From Bacillus sp. BHET2 (GTDB lineage: Bacteria; Bacillota; Bacilli; Bacillales; Bacillaceae_B), in NCBI RefSeq assembly GCF_005938125.1, contig NZ_VCQN01000001.1, positions 992,001-1,056,000 on the forward strand: a stretch of 64,000 bases of DNA, read 5' to 3'. Below are positions 44,601 through 52,043 of this stretch, in pieces (the stretch's first letter is position 1; the number at the start of each line of letters is the position of its first letter). A model generated the notes under the pieces. The model ran no database searches. It saw nothing but the letters and a program-made list of their open reading frames with translations, and was not told the origin of the DNA. The translations under genes and the position numbers were made by a program.

Positions 44601-44828
44601 CCTATCAAAGGATGCAAGCTTCGGACAACTGCAATGGGCTTCTAATTCACCCTTGACATCCACATGAATTGTGACTTGGAAATCTTCCTCCCCTACAACA
44701 GTTGCTTCACAATATTGACTAGTCAATTCGTCTATCTGCACTTTATTGGATCGGTAATACGCCTCTCCACGTTTGAAAGAAACGGTACCGCATCGATCTT
44801 TTATGAGTTTTTGATTTATAACCTTCAA
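41664..44828 (-). CDS. SNF2-family helicase with SWIM zinc finger
   Basis: About 1,054 residues. The N-terminal SWIM domain has 'CSCPKLASFDRDCQHIAAVL' (CxC...CxH). After a long middle region come SNF2 motifs: Walker A 'ILADDMGLGKTLQSIAF', DEAH-like 'VFYDEAQAFKNPLTQTA', 'ALTGTPVENSLEELWSI', and in the second half 'VLVFSQFTKMLEMIG' and 'QAADRAHRMGQKNTVQVIKL'. Bacterial SNF2/SWIM proteins are thought to remodel DNA-bound complexes; the role is unclear. Start: TTG at 44828 after GGAAGGAACC; ATG 44846 and a frame to 44921 are alternatives. Confidence 0.88.
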   Translation of the reverse strand: MKVINQKLIKDRCGTVSFKRGEAYYRSNKVQIDELTSQYCEATVVGEEDFQVTIHVDVKGELEAHCSCPKLASFDRDCQHIAAVLFMIQNQQKSGKKADENVTEDFFTLFQEESFRSTGKLRHFENRQILQGEFLIKIIPANTGEVMIGIEFTIDSKKVYPIRSFLKNINEGKPFYLSDSIIFNQEFHCFENATDAVIQHLVKVSKDSSKEKNSSECLLIPPSSWEQIVPLLMRSNHVKVQQDDQIFEGIREKELPLPLKFRFGQDKHGGYRLYISGLREIAVLDEYLTVIHEGTITRLESMDCKRLAELKRLLDSSESNYIPIPQSQIGFFLEKVAVGLKKLGKVHISEDIARRLETAPLVAKLYLDRVKNRLLAGLEFHYEQVVIHPLENREPPSGSLLIRDVEKEDTILDWMEEFSFGKTEGGYFLHNEELEYEFLSYGVTKIQKHVQIFATTAVRNRISKGNHAPKIRVKVKKERVNWLEFKFELDGVPDRNIMDILDALEENRKYYRMRNGSLLSLETREFQDIQRFLHSSQAEKNDLVKGIELPLHQSLDLLDTVDVGHLFRLEDSFKDFYHQLMHPDSMDVAVPSSLDSILRDYQKTGYRWMKALSFYGLGGILADDMGLGKTLQSIAFTVSELEQIRSRNLPALIVCPSSLTYNWKNEFMKFAPEIRSVILDGNKEERKKKQKEMKDVDVIITSYPLLRSDSRWYELQNFHTVFYDEAQAFKNPLTQTARSVKKIEAENRFALTGTPVENSLEELWSIFHVIFPGLFRGLKDYSRLTKKDIAKRIRPFVLRRLKHDVLSELPQKQEIIDSVELLPQQKELYAAYLAKLRHDTLKHLDKNTLRKNKIKILAGLTRLRQICCHPGLFVEGYQGSSAKFRQLMNMLEESRLSGRRVLVFSQFTKMLEMIGRELSGKGQSYFYLNGATPSEERVEMCNRFNEGERNLFLISLKAGGTGLNLTSADTVILYDTWWNPAVEEQAADRAHRMGQKNTVQVIKLIAEGTIEEKMNELQDKKRHLIQEVMNPDEKVVQTITEDELKAILSLDHKQ

Positions 44829-45000
44829 GAGAATGGTTCCTTCCATAAATATATATCGTTGAGTATTTATTTCACTGTTGATCATACTTATGATAACAAC
44901 AAAGTGGCAAATTAGAAACATTGAGGCATGATTACTATTTTAATAGAAACGTATATTATCTGGATGATCGACATAAAATAAAGGGGAAGGAATCCCAATA

Positions 45001-45037
45001 GAAAAAAATCCGCACTATGAGGCCAGTCATAGTCCGG
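45001..45037 (-). terminator. Intrinsic terminator of the toxin-like ORF
   Basis: On the minus strand CCGGACTATGA pairs with TCATAGTGCGG, followed by ATTTTTTTC. Confidence 0.85.
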
Positions 45038-45056
45038 AAAATGTTCATGGAGTTTT

Positions 45057-45137
45057 CTACTTTTCAATATGATTCAATAACGAAATGATGAAACTGCCCG
45101 CTTGAAACATGAGCATGAAAATATAGTAGTCCTCCAT
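45057..45137 (-). CDS. 26-aa holin-like type I toxin candidate
   Basis: A near-perfect AAAGGAGGTGAGAAC box precedes ATG and 26 codons: a short polar start 'MEDYYIF', a hydrophobic helix 'MLMFQAGSFIISLL' and a basic end 'NHIEK'. This is the pattern of the 'putative holin-like toxin' family (Hol_Tox), small membrane peptides of type I toxin-antitoxin systems in Bacillus. A strong terminator follows 20 bp later. An antisense RNA would be expected overlapping the 3' part on the plus strand, but I cannot point to its promoter. Confidence 0.65.
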   Translation of the reverse strand: MEDYYIFMLMFQAGSFIISLLNHIEK

Positions 45138-45253
45138 GTTCTCACCTCCTTTCAGAGGATCTATGAGAAAATATTTGTCCCCAATTGATATGTATGTAGG
45201 ATTGACTCATTTCATGCGTTATTTTGTTGCGAATACCTTGTTCTAGTTGGGCA

Positions 45254-45301
45254 AAACGAAATCCCGGATGATCTTTTTTAAAATCATCCGGGATTTCGTT
45301 T
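45254..45301. other. Isolated 19-bp perfect stem-loop
   Basis: 45254-45272 and 45283-45301 are exact reverse complements (core ACGAAATCCCGGATGAT) around a 10-base A/T loop. No adjacent gene clearly needs it as a terminator; the minus-strand tail is only TTTT-like. It lies between the toxin ORF and the 20-bp repeat array. Confidence 0.7.
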
Positions 45302-45362
45302 ATGGAGTGGCATTATTATTGAAATTTATATCTTCTGATGATGGTAATTAGATGCGATGGAA

Positions 45363-45441
45363 CATTATATCGGCGATATTTTCAATTTATCGGCGAAATT
45401 CCAATTTTAACGGCGAAATCACGCTTATATCGGCGAACTGG
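45363..45441 (+). repeat. Array A: four 20-bp repeats with a CGGCGA core
   Basis: GGCGA occurs at 45372, 45392, 45412 and 45432, exactly 20 bp apart. Units read like TTTATCGGCGAAATTCCAA or TTTTAACGGCGAAATCACGC: an A/T-rich half then the GGCGAA core. It lies 120 bp upstream of the acetate transporter start. The same unit in the opposite orientation forms array B at 48.8 kb. Confidence 0.85.
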
Positions 45442-45566
45442 TATTACCAAGCTAGATACAAAACACGAAGTAATTTATGAAAGTTTCGCTTACATCATAT
45501 TTTCTATTGCATACCATGACTTTTTTATGTAAATTAGTCAAGTATGTTTTAATAGGAGGTATCATC

Positions 45567-46184
45567 ATGAATCACACACAAACCACTCAACGGGTTCAAA
45601 TAACTGCGGCCGATCCATCCGCGATTGGACTTTTCGGACTGGCTATGGTCACACTCGTAGCTTCTTCGGCAAAACTAGGATGGACAGACGGCGTTTCGTT
45701 CGTATTACCCTGGGCTATATTCCTTGGGGGCATTGCTCAACTGATCGCATGCTTTGGAGATGCTAAGCATAACAATACATTCGGATCCACCGCTTTTGGT
45801 GCGTTCGGATTATTCTGGCTTGGAGTCGGCACTTCATGGTTGATCTCATTCGGCGTATTCGGGGAAGCAGCAGCTGCCGCCGTCGATCCTCACCAACTGG
45901 GAATTGCGTATATTGGTTATCTGATTTTTAGTATTTTCATGACTGTAGGTGCGATGGAGACACATAAGGTATTATTCATAATTTTTGTACTGATTGATTT
46001 CTTATTTATCGGCCTTTCCCTCTCTACTTTGGGAATTGCACCTGAAGCTATGCATAAATTGGCAGCAATCTCTGAATTGTTCATCTCACTGTTTAGCTTT
46101 TATGGTTCTGCTGCAAGTGTCTTAAATACGCACTTTGGGAAAGAAACACTTCCAGTTGGGAAGCCATTCGGGATATTTAAATAA
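45567..46184 (+). CDS. GPR1/FUN34/YaaH-family acetate transporter
   Basis: 205 residues, six membrane helices. 'DPSAIGLFGLAMVTLVASSA' is the family motif (N/D-P-x-P/A-L/I-G-L near the first helix), followed by 'PWAIFLGGIAQLIACFGD' and 'NTFGSTAFGAFGLFWLGV'. Members carry acetate or succinate, often as channels or proton symporters (SatP type). AATAGGAGGTATCATC before the ATG at 45567 decides the start. Confidence 0.9.
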   Translation: MNHTQTTQRVQITAADPSAIGLFGLAMVTLVASSAKLGWTDGVSFVLPWAIFLGGIAQLIACFGDAKHNNTFGSTAFGAFGLFWLGVGTSWLISFGVFGEAAAAAVDPHQLGIAYIGYLIFSIFMTVGAMETHKVLFIIFVLIDFLFIGLSLSTLGIAPEAMHKLAAISELFISLFSFYGSAASVLNTHFGKETLPVGKPFGIFK

Positions 46185-46193
46185 ACACGAATT

Positions 46194-46230
46194 AAAGAGA
46201 TAGACGAGTCACATGTCTATCTCTTTTTTT
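46194..46230 (+). terminator. Intrinsic terminator after the acetate transporter
   Basis: AAAGAGATAGAC pairs with GTCTATCTCTTT and continues in T residues. Confidence 0.9.
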
Positions 46231-46238
46231 ATCAAAAA

Positions 46239-46413
46239 TCACTTTTTATTAACAGGAACCAAGATGTCAATATGAGGATCTGTCTTGCCTCGATCATGGG
46301 GATATCGTTCATGCTTGATAGGGAGATCATTGAAATACTCAATGAGGGGGTACTATATGGTTTGTAGCCCCTTCTTTGAACCACTGGTATATTTCCTGTA
46401 AATTTTTTTTCAT
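46239..46413 (-). pseudogene. Frameshifted C-terminal fragment of a GyrI-like effector-binding protein
   Basis: Frame one reads 'NLQEIYQWFKEGATNHIVPP' then stops; frame two takes over at the CCCCC run (near 46347-46351) and reads 'LIEYFNDLPIKHERYP', 'TDPHIDILVPVNKK' and a stop. The joined text has the usual C-terminus of GyrI-like/AraC effector-binding domains (acidic 'hID ILVPV'). A one-base indel in the C run explains the break, and the N-terminal ~110 residues are missing altogether. A sequencing error could restore the frame but not the lost half. Confidence 0.7.
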
Positions 46414-46447
46414 ATAAAAAATAACCACCTTAAATAGGCGGTTATTT
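46411..46447 (-). terminator. Intrinsic terminator after the ferritin-like gene
   Basis: On the minus strand AAATAACCGCC pairs with GGTGGTTATTT followed by TTTAT. Confidence 0.85.
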
Positions 46448-47361
46448 CATCTCGCTAAGCCTCTTTGGAATGCAGCTAAATGATTCTGTGAAGCATTTCT
46501 TAATTGTGTGAAGACGATCATGACATCCTGTGGAAGATTAAAAGTCAAAAATCGATCATACATGGCAATATTATCAACCTCTCCTTTGACCCCTTCACCA
46601 TAAGCACCTTTTAACGATTCAGGCGTCGTCACATAAGAATGCGATTGATCTTGAGGTAGGGGGATTCCGTATCGTTCGAACAGAGTCTGCAATGCCGTAA
46701 TATGACGCATCTCTGCTTCTTTTACTTGCAAAAAGGTGCGGATATTACCGAAATTCTGAATGATTCGATCATATCTCGCTTGTGCCAGATATTCGTCCTG
46801 CATAGCATATACGAGCATTTGAGGAACCGAAAGTGTTGGCGCAGCGAGAGCACCTTTAGCCCCAAAATCCACTTGTCGCGCAGATCTGCTTCTTCCTTTA
46901 TTCTGTATCATAAAAAACAAAAACCAAACTGCGTGATTTTGTTCATCTGCAGCTGCCCGCCGGAGTGTATCCTTAATGAATGTTTCTTGCACACCATCTG
47001 AGACGCTATAATAAAAATCAACCGTTTCCTGCTCATCCTTCATGGCAAATTCAAGTCCTTTTTTGTAAGAATCGGGACATCCTTCTTGCAATTGAGGACT
47101 AGGTTGAACTCCTGTCAGATGTATATAGATATCACTGAATGCCTTATAATGGCGTTTTTCGTCTTTTCGAATTTCAAGAATCCTCTCTCTTTCTTCCTTA
47201 GAAGTGGCTAACATAGCAAGTTTTTCATAGCAGGCAATAGCACTGTATTCGCCATTGATGGCCTTTTGAAGATTGTTCACCAGGGTAAGATTCTCTTGAG
47301 ATCGAACATATCCATCCAGGTAAAAGGGTTTGAATTGTCGGTAAAACTCATATGGATTCAT
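46447..47361 (-). CDS. Double ferritin-like-domain protein
   Basis: 304 residues. Residues ~25-150 form a rubrerythrin/ferritin-like bundle with E-x-x-Y/H metal motifs ('INGEYSAIACYEKLAML', 'IRKDEKRHYKAFSDIYIHL', 'MKDEQETVDFYYSVSD', 'AAADEQNHAVWFLFF'). Residues ~190-300 look like a second bundle of the DUF2202/ferritin-like type ('AMQDEYLAQARYDRII', 'VKEAEMRHITALQTL', 'DNIAMYDRFL'). A di-iron oxidase or peroxide-scavenging role is likely by family. The AAGGTGG box sets the ATG at 47361; the frame extends to 47412. Confidence 0.78.
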   Translation of the reverse strand: MNPYEFYRQFKPFYLDGYVRSQENLTLVNNLQKAINGEYSAIACYEKLAMLATSKEERERILEIRKDEKRHYKAFSDIYIHLTGVQPSPQLQEGCPDSYKKGLEFAMKDEQETVDFYYSVSDGVQETFIKDTLRRAAADEQNHAVWFLFFMIQNKGRSRSARQVDFGAKGALAAPTLSVPQMLVYAMQDEYLAQARYDRIIQNFGNIRTFLQVKEAEMRHITALQTLFERYGIPLPQDQSHSYVTTPESLKGAYGEGVKGEVDNIAMYDRFLTFNLPQDVMIVFTQLRNASQNHLAAFQRGLAR

Positions 47362-47506
47362 TAAAGGAACCACCTTTTCTTGGTCAGTTATACTCATAAT
47401 ATGAATGACCAAGAAATGGGTGTCTGTACAGGGCTACTGTTGTTCATTCTCCATCAACATAGAATTTTTTATATGAAAAGAGTGGTGTTTCAGTCTTTAC
47501 CAGAGA

Positions 47507-48760
47507 TCAACCATTCACCAATCTTAACTTCTTATACTTTCTCTTCCCTACTTGCACAACCATCCCATCCACAACGTCTACTTCTGTGTTTTCATCCAAT
47601 ACTTTTTCTGAATTAATCCTGATGCCTCCATTCTTTAACATCCGTCGTGCCTCACTCTTTGAACTTTGCATGTTTAAAGTCACAAGGAGGTCGACAACGG
47701 ATATTTTCCCTATACCCTTCCACTCTTCTTCTGGAATGTCATTAGGGAGTGCCCCTTTTTGGAAGACTTCCTTGAATTGACTCTCAGCTTGTTCGGCAGC
47801 TTTTCTTCCATGGTACATCCTTACAATTGTTTTCCCTAAATGAATTTTGGCGTCTCTAGGATGAAGGGTGCCATCCTCTAATTTATTTGCTAACTTCATC
47901 TTCTCTTCTAATGATAAGTCGGTTATCAGATTAAAGTATTTGATAATTAACTCATCCGGAATCGACATCGTCTTTCCAAACATTTGATGAGGTTCTTCAT
48001 CTATTCCAATGTAGTTATGTTTTGATTTTGACATTTTATTTACACCGTCAAGACCTTCTAGTAAAGGAAGTAATAAGACCACTTGTTTCTCCTGATTGTA
48101 ATGTTCCTGGAGATGCCTCCCCATCAGGACATTAAACTGCTGGTCTGTTCCTCCAAGCTCTACATCACTCTGGAGGGCAACAGAATCGTACCCTTGCATC
48201 AACGGGTAGAACAACTCATGGAGTGAAACCGGTTTTCCTTCTGATAACCTATTAGAGAAATCATTTCGTTCAATTAATCGGGCAACCGTGATCTTCGATG
48301 CTAAGTGGATGACATCCTCAAGACTCAATGAAGACAACCATTTCGAATTGTAATGAAGCTCTACCTTTTCTTTATCAAGTACCTTCCCAAATTGCTCAAA
48401 GTATGTTTGGGCATTTCTCTTTACTTCTTCATCCGTCAATTGCTTTCTTGCAACCGATTTGCCGGTGGGATCCCCTATTTTACCGGTGAAATCCCCGATA
48501 ATGAGCTGAACGATATGGCCGTTTTCCTGAAATTGTCTTAATTTATTCAGGACGACTGTATGACCAATGTGAACATCTGGAGCAGTTGGATCAAGACCCA
48601 GCTTGATTTTTAAGGGGGTTCCGGTCGAGATTGATTTCACTAGTTTTTGTTTTAATTCTGCTTCAGGAATGATTTCCTGGGCTCCATTTTTGTATTGAGC
48701 CAACTGCCTTTCGACTTCAATTTGCTGATTTTCTGAAAGTGCTTCCCACTTGTGATGCAT
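47507..48760 (-). CDS. tyrS: Tyrosyl-tRNA synthetase
   Basis: 417 residues. Class I motifs '[17 protein letters not shown]' (HIGH) and '[15 protein letters not shown]' (KMSKS) are intact, and an S4 RNA-binding domain closes the protein ('[18 protein letters not shown]'). It charges tRNA-Tyr. The sequence looks like the TyrZ/TyrRS-2 branch that occurs as a second copy in Bacillus. Control is by the T-box leader upstream, so expression should rise on tyrosine starvation. Between leader and start codon lies the 20-bp repeat array B. Confidence 0.95.
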   Translation of the reverse strand: MHHKWEALSENQQIEVERQLAQYKNGAQEIIPEAELKQKLVKSISTGTPLKIKLGLDPTAPDVHIGHTVVLNKLRQFQENGHIVQLIIGDFTGKIGDPTGKSVARKQLTDEEVKRNAQTYFEQFGKVLDKEKVELHYNSKWLSSLSLEDVIHLASKITVARLIERNDFSNRLSEGKPVSLHELFYPLMQGYDSVALQSDVELGGTDQQFNVLMGRHLQEHYNQEKQVVLLLPLLEGLDGVNKMSKSKHNYIGIDEEPHQMFGKTMSIPDELIIKYFNLITDLSLEEKMKLANKLEDGTLHPRDAKIHLGKTIVRMYHGRKAAEQAESQFKEVFQKGALPNDIPEEEWKGIGKISVVDLLVTLNMQSSKSEARRMLKNGGIRINSEKVLDENTEVDVVDGMVVQVGKRKYKKLRLVNG

Positions 48761-48811
48761 AAAGATTCCTCCTTGTTTGAATGTATTAATTGGTTAGCGA
48801 AGTACATTTTC

Positions 48812-48925
48812 TTCAATTCGCCGATATATTTTGGATTTCGCCGTTAAAATTGAAATTCCGCCGTTATATTTTAGAATTCGCTGTTAAAATGAATATTTCG
48901 CCGTTAACTCTATACATCCGCTCAT
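48812..48925 (-). repeat. Array B: six 20-bp repeats with a CGGCGAA core in the tyrS leader
   Basis: Cores TTCGCCG or near variants begin at 48818, 48838, 48858, 48878, 48898 and 48918, exactly 20 bp apart (variants TTCCGCCG, TTCGCTG, ATCCGCT). Read on the minus strand, the units are AACGGCGAAAT-type, the same as array A. The array lies between the T-box terminator and the tyrS start, so it would be part of the tyrS mRNA. Confidence 0.85.
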
Positions 48926-48954
48926 ACCTACAAATCGAGCATCTAAAATCAACG

Positions 48955-49195
48955 CCAAAAAACCACGCCCCCTATAAAAGGGACGTGGTTTACGCGGTAC
49001 CACCCTCATTGAAGATCACTCTTCCACTCGATTCGGATAACGGACCGGCCGTTCTTTGCTACTAATGCGTTCACAAAGAATGTTCAAGGAGGTAATTCGC
49101 GCTTATCTTTGGACTGATTCTCACCAACCATCAGCTCTCTAAACCAGGGAGATAAATCACTACTGATTCCTATCATGACATGTATGATTTTGAAT
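48955..49195 (-). ncRNA. Tyrosine T-box leader of tyrS
   Basis: On the minus strand the T-box GGTGGTACCGCG (49004-48993) precedes the terminator CCACGTCCC...GGGGGCGTGG with six T residues (about 48990-48955). Upstream, the stem I elements AGCTGATGGTTGGTGAGAA are typical. The specifier loop reads GCGAATTACCTCC, giving TAC (Tyr) at 49094-49092. Uncharged tRNA-Tyr should favour the antiterminator and expression of tyrS. Confidence 0.93.
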
Positions 49196-49241
49196 TTTCA
49201 TTTATTTTACTTAAAAATGCAACAAAACACAATATAAAATT

Positions 49242-49904
49242 TTATTCTTTAACAATTCCCATTACAAATCCGTCATAGCCTTTTGAGCCTACAGTTTGAA
49301 CAACCGTTGATTCGATCCTGGTCTCTTTAGAAAGCATTTCGACAAATTGACGGACACCTTGAACACTTTCATCTTCGCTATTCTCATCAATCACTCTTCC
49401 GCTTCGAACCACATTATCGGTAATGATGACCGTTCCAGGCACAGATAATCGAAGTGCCCATTCTAAATAATGGACATTGTTTTGTTTATCAGCATCGATG
49501 AAGATAAAGTCAAATTCCCCTTCTAAAGTAGGTAATGTATCGAGGGCAGCGCCTATTTTGATTTCTACCTTCTCTGTCAATCCGGCGTTCCGAATATTTT
49601 CACCTGCGACCTTTGCATGCTCCTCGCTATATTCAAGGGTAACAATCCGACCATCTGCAGGCAATGCCCTTGCAAGCCAAATCGTACTATAGCCGCCGAG
49701 TGTCCCAATTTCCAGAATTCGTTTTGCCCCTTTCATTTGCGCTAATAATGAAAGGAATTTCCCCTGATTTGGTGAGACATCTATTGCTGGAAGTCCTGCT
49801 TCACTATTTGCTTTCAGTACAGAATCCATAATTGAATCTGAACTTTGTAGTTTACTAGTATAATAATGGTCTACTTCTGTCCATGTAGTGGCTGATGTCA
49901 TCAT
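49242..49904 (-). CDS. O-methyltransferase (family 3, SAM-dependent)
   Basis: 220 residues. 'AKRILEIGTLGGYSTIWLAR' is motif I, 'RIVTLEYSEEH' the acidic strand, and 'FDFIFIDADKQNNVHYLEWA' with 'VIITDNVVRSGRV' the metal-binding Asp/Asn site of catechol/caffeoyl-CoA-type O-methyltransferases (like B. subtilis YrrM). The acceptor is unknown. AAGGAGTGAAG precedes ATG-ATG; the GTG at 49910 is less likely. It is upstream of the tyrS leader on the same strand with no clear terminator between. Confidence 0.9.
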   Translation of the reverse strand: MMTSATTWTEVDHYYTSKLQSSDSIMDSVLKANSEAGLPAIDVSPNQGKFLSLLAQMKGAKRILEIGTLGGYSTIWLARALPADGRIVTLEYSEEHAKVAGENIRNAGLTEKVEIKIGAALDTLPTLEGEFDFIFIDADKQNNVHYLEWALRLSVPGTVIITDNVVRSGRVIDENSEDESVQGVRQFVEMLSKETRIESTVVQTVGSKGYDGFVMGIVKE

Positions 49905-50133
49905 CTTCACTCCTTATATATGTATGAACACATTCCATAATAGCACATTTTTCCATTTAATCAGTACTAATTATTTCACTTTTCTTAAAATTATCGATTA
50001 AAAATCAAACTTTCCTCTCAACTCTTCTTTGTGGTCTATTGAAAAATATTAAATGGAAAATTCTTTCGATATGACTACTTTTATAAAGTAATCCTTGGAG
50101 GATGAAAAAAATCGTCATTCGAAATTCCTATTG

Positions 50134-50175
50134 AGGAGAAGAAAAAACCATTCACCTATGTGAACAGCTTCTCCT
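50134..50175 (-). terminator. Probable terminator after the HAAS gene
   Basis: On the minus strand TTCACATAGGTGAA is followed by TGGTTTTTTC, inside a larger GGAGAAG/CTTCTCC pairing. Confidence 0.65.
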
Positions 50176-50187
50176 TCGAACAACAAA

Positions 50188-51189
50188 TTATTTTTTAAAT
50201 CCTTTATACATCACACTTGCAGTTTCAATAAATATGGTCAGGACGAACCCGATGCGCACCCACTCTTTTGCAGATTCCCACATGCGATGAATCTCTCCTG
50301 CATGTGAGTCCAATGAACCCCATTCTCTCAAGCTCAAAAGTTCTTCAACGAAAGAAGGATTCCAGATTGCTCCGTCCCTTAATAGAAATAACCCAAGTAA
50401 TAGGATAGCTGTGTTAATAACAAGGATAGAGACAGCTAACTTCCCGGTCCACCTTCCGACGACTAGCTTTAAACTTTCTTTTAGGATGCTTAAACCGACC
50501 ATGATGTAGATTGCAGGAAGAAAGTATTGGAGAAAATCACTATTTAAAAAGAGGGCAACACCTTTTAATTCATCATGTTCAAAGACTAGTATACCGAGGT
50601 AACGAGTAAATGACATGAAGGCAATCCATATGAGAATGGAAAAAATGATCCCAAACAAAACTTCCCCCCGTTTAATTTGTTTTTTCTTATCGGGGACCAC
50701 TGGAAGGTTTTCTGGTTTCCATTTTATAGTTATACCTTGTTTCACTCCTTCAGGTATGAGCTGTTTGTAATCGATCAGGGCAAACACAATTGTAATCCAG
50801 GCGAATGTCTGTAAACCAACCTGTACTATCGACCCAATCAATTCAGCAAAATGACCCATGATCGAGACTGGATTCATGATCGTTTCAATCACAAATGCGA
50901 TGCTCAACCCAATGGTCAGGGAAATCAGTACAAGTTTCAATATGGTCGCATAGGATTGAAACAAAGATGGGCTAATCAGAAATCCTCTACTACCTCGGTA
51001 TTTATCTGCCATTTCTTTCGGACTGCCGAGTTCCAAGAGAACCTCTCTGATATCCTCATCAGTTTTGCTCTCACCTCTTGCCTCAAGCATATCATGAATT
51101 AAGCCTTGCAATTCCCTGCCAATTTCCTCTCGTTGTGATTGAGGAAGTTTGGTTGTAACAGCATAAATATATCGCTCAATCATCTCCAT
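50188..51189 (-). CDS. HAAS-domain membrane protein
   Basis: 333 residues. The N-terminal ~65 residues are the HAAS/DUF1700 signalling helix bundle ('MEMIERYIYAVTTKLPQSQR', 'EVLLELGSPKEMADKYRG'), followed by about six membrane helices. HAAS proteins are typically co-transcribed with a PadR regulator, as here, and are thought to act with it in membrane or envelope control. The ATG at 51189 has AAGGGAGGAATCACAT upstream and lies 14 bases inside the padR gene, so translation is coupled. Confidence 0.85.
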   Translation of the reverse strand: MEMIERYIYAVTTKLPQSQREEIGRELQGLIHDMLEARGESKTDEDIREVLLELGSPKEMADKYRGSRGFLISPSLFQSYATILKLVLISLTIGLSIAFVIETIMNPVSIMGHFAELIGSIVQVGLQTFAWITIVFALIDYKQLIPEGVKQGITIKWKPENLPVVPDKKKQIKRGEVLFGIIFSILIWIAFMSFTRYLGILVFEHDELKGVALFLNSDFLQYFLPAIYIMVGLSILKESLKLVVGRWTGKLAVSILVINTAILLLGLFLLRDGAIWNPSFVEELLSLREWGSLDSHAGEIHRMWESAKEWVRIGFVLTIFIETASVMYKGFKK

Positions 51190-51538
51190 ATGTGATTCCT
51201 CCCTTATCATCGATTAATACATCCATGCTTTTCACTATCTTTCTCCATTCTCTTAGTAGAATCATATATACTTCTTTGCCTCTGGAACTCAATACGTAAT
51301 ATTTGCGTGGTCGCGCCTCATTTGTGTCCCATTCACTTTCCAGCAGTCCTTGCTTTTCTAATCTGCGAAGAAGAGGATATAACGTCCCCGGTTCTACTGT
51401 AATTCCCTTATCACCCAGCATCGTCACCAGGGAATAGCCGTATTGAGGACGGGAGAGCTGACTCAGGACCCCAATGGTTATGGTCCCCCTTCTCAATTCT
51501 TGTAATAATTTATCGACTAATTCATTCACATCGCTCAT
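51176..51538 (-). CDS. PadR-family transcriptional regulator
   Basis: 120 residues. The winged helix is complete: 'LRRGTITIGVLSQLSRPQYG', 'ITVEPGTLYPLLRRLEKQGL' and 'ARPRKYYVLSSRGKEVY'. It belongs to the short PadR class with one C-terminal helix. Its 3' end overlaps the HAAS membrane gene, with which it forms a two-gene operon; it probably represses that operon. Confidence 0.92.
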   Translation of the reverse strand: MSDVNELVDKLLQELRRGTITIGVLSQLSRPQYGYSLVTMLGDKGITVEPGTLYPLLRRLEKQGLLESEWDTNEARPRKYYVLSSRGKEVYMILLREWRKIVKSMDVLIDDKGGITYGDD

Positions 51539-51684
51539 ATCATCATCTCCTACTTTTTATTATAGTGTATGGCGCACACTATTGTAAATGATACAACAAT
51601 ATAAAAATAGACATTAATACGTACATTTTTTAATGTGTGTTCCAGTTTGCTTCGATTTTTAAAAATCCCCTTCAATTTTGCTCA

Positions 51685-51716
51685 ATAAAAAAAGCACCCA
51701 ACCTAAGTCGGGTGCC
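51685..51716 (-). terminator. Intrinsic terminator of the marR operon
   Basis: On the minus strand GGCACCCGACTTAGGTTGGGTGC is followed by seven T residues. Confidence 0.88.
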
Positions 51717-51725
51717 TCCACACAA

Positions 51726-52022
51726 TTATTTCTCAATCTTATTTCCTTCATAAATCTTAACATCTAATGGAGCAGCTAGATATTCAGGTGCTCTTCCTAC
51801 AAATGAAGTGAAATGTTCACTTGTATTATGACTTTCAACGGCAGCTGAGTCTTTCCAAACCTCCACCATCGTATAGACACTTTCTCTTTCAGTATCTTTC
51901 ATTAAATCATATGAAATGTTGCCTTCCTCAGCTCTAGATGATGCCACTAGAGGACGGATCTCTTCTAAAAATGCTGATTCTTTGATTGGGTTAATTTGAA
52001 ATTCTGCATGTATGATGAACAT
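51726..52022 (-). CDS. Antibiotic biosynthesis monooxygenase (ABM) domain protein
   Basis: 98 residues, one ABM/dimeric alpha-beta-barrel domain: 'FIIHAEFQINPIKESAFLEE', 'YTMVEVWKDSAAVESHNTSE'. Similar proteins (YgiN, LsrG, quinol monooxygenase) oxidise quinols. It is the third gene after marR and a nitroreductase with short gaps, which points to quinone or electrophile detoxification. Confidence 0.85.
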   Translation of the reverse strand: MFIIHAEFQINPIKESAFLEEIRPLVASSRAEEGNISYDLMKDTERESVYTMVEVWKDSAAVESHNTSEHFTSFVGRAPEYLAAPLDVKIYEGNKIEK

Positions 52023-52043
52023 GTCATTTCTCCTTTTTTAATG

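Noticed and set aside
45363..48925. 20-bp arrays considered as CRISPR
   Set aside because: Units are contiguous at 20 bp with no unique 30-40 bp spacers, and no cas gene is in the window.
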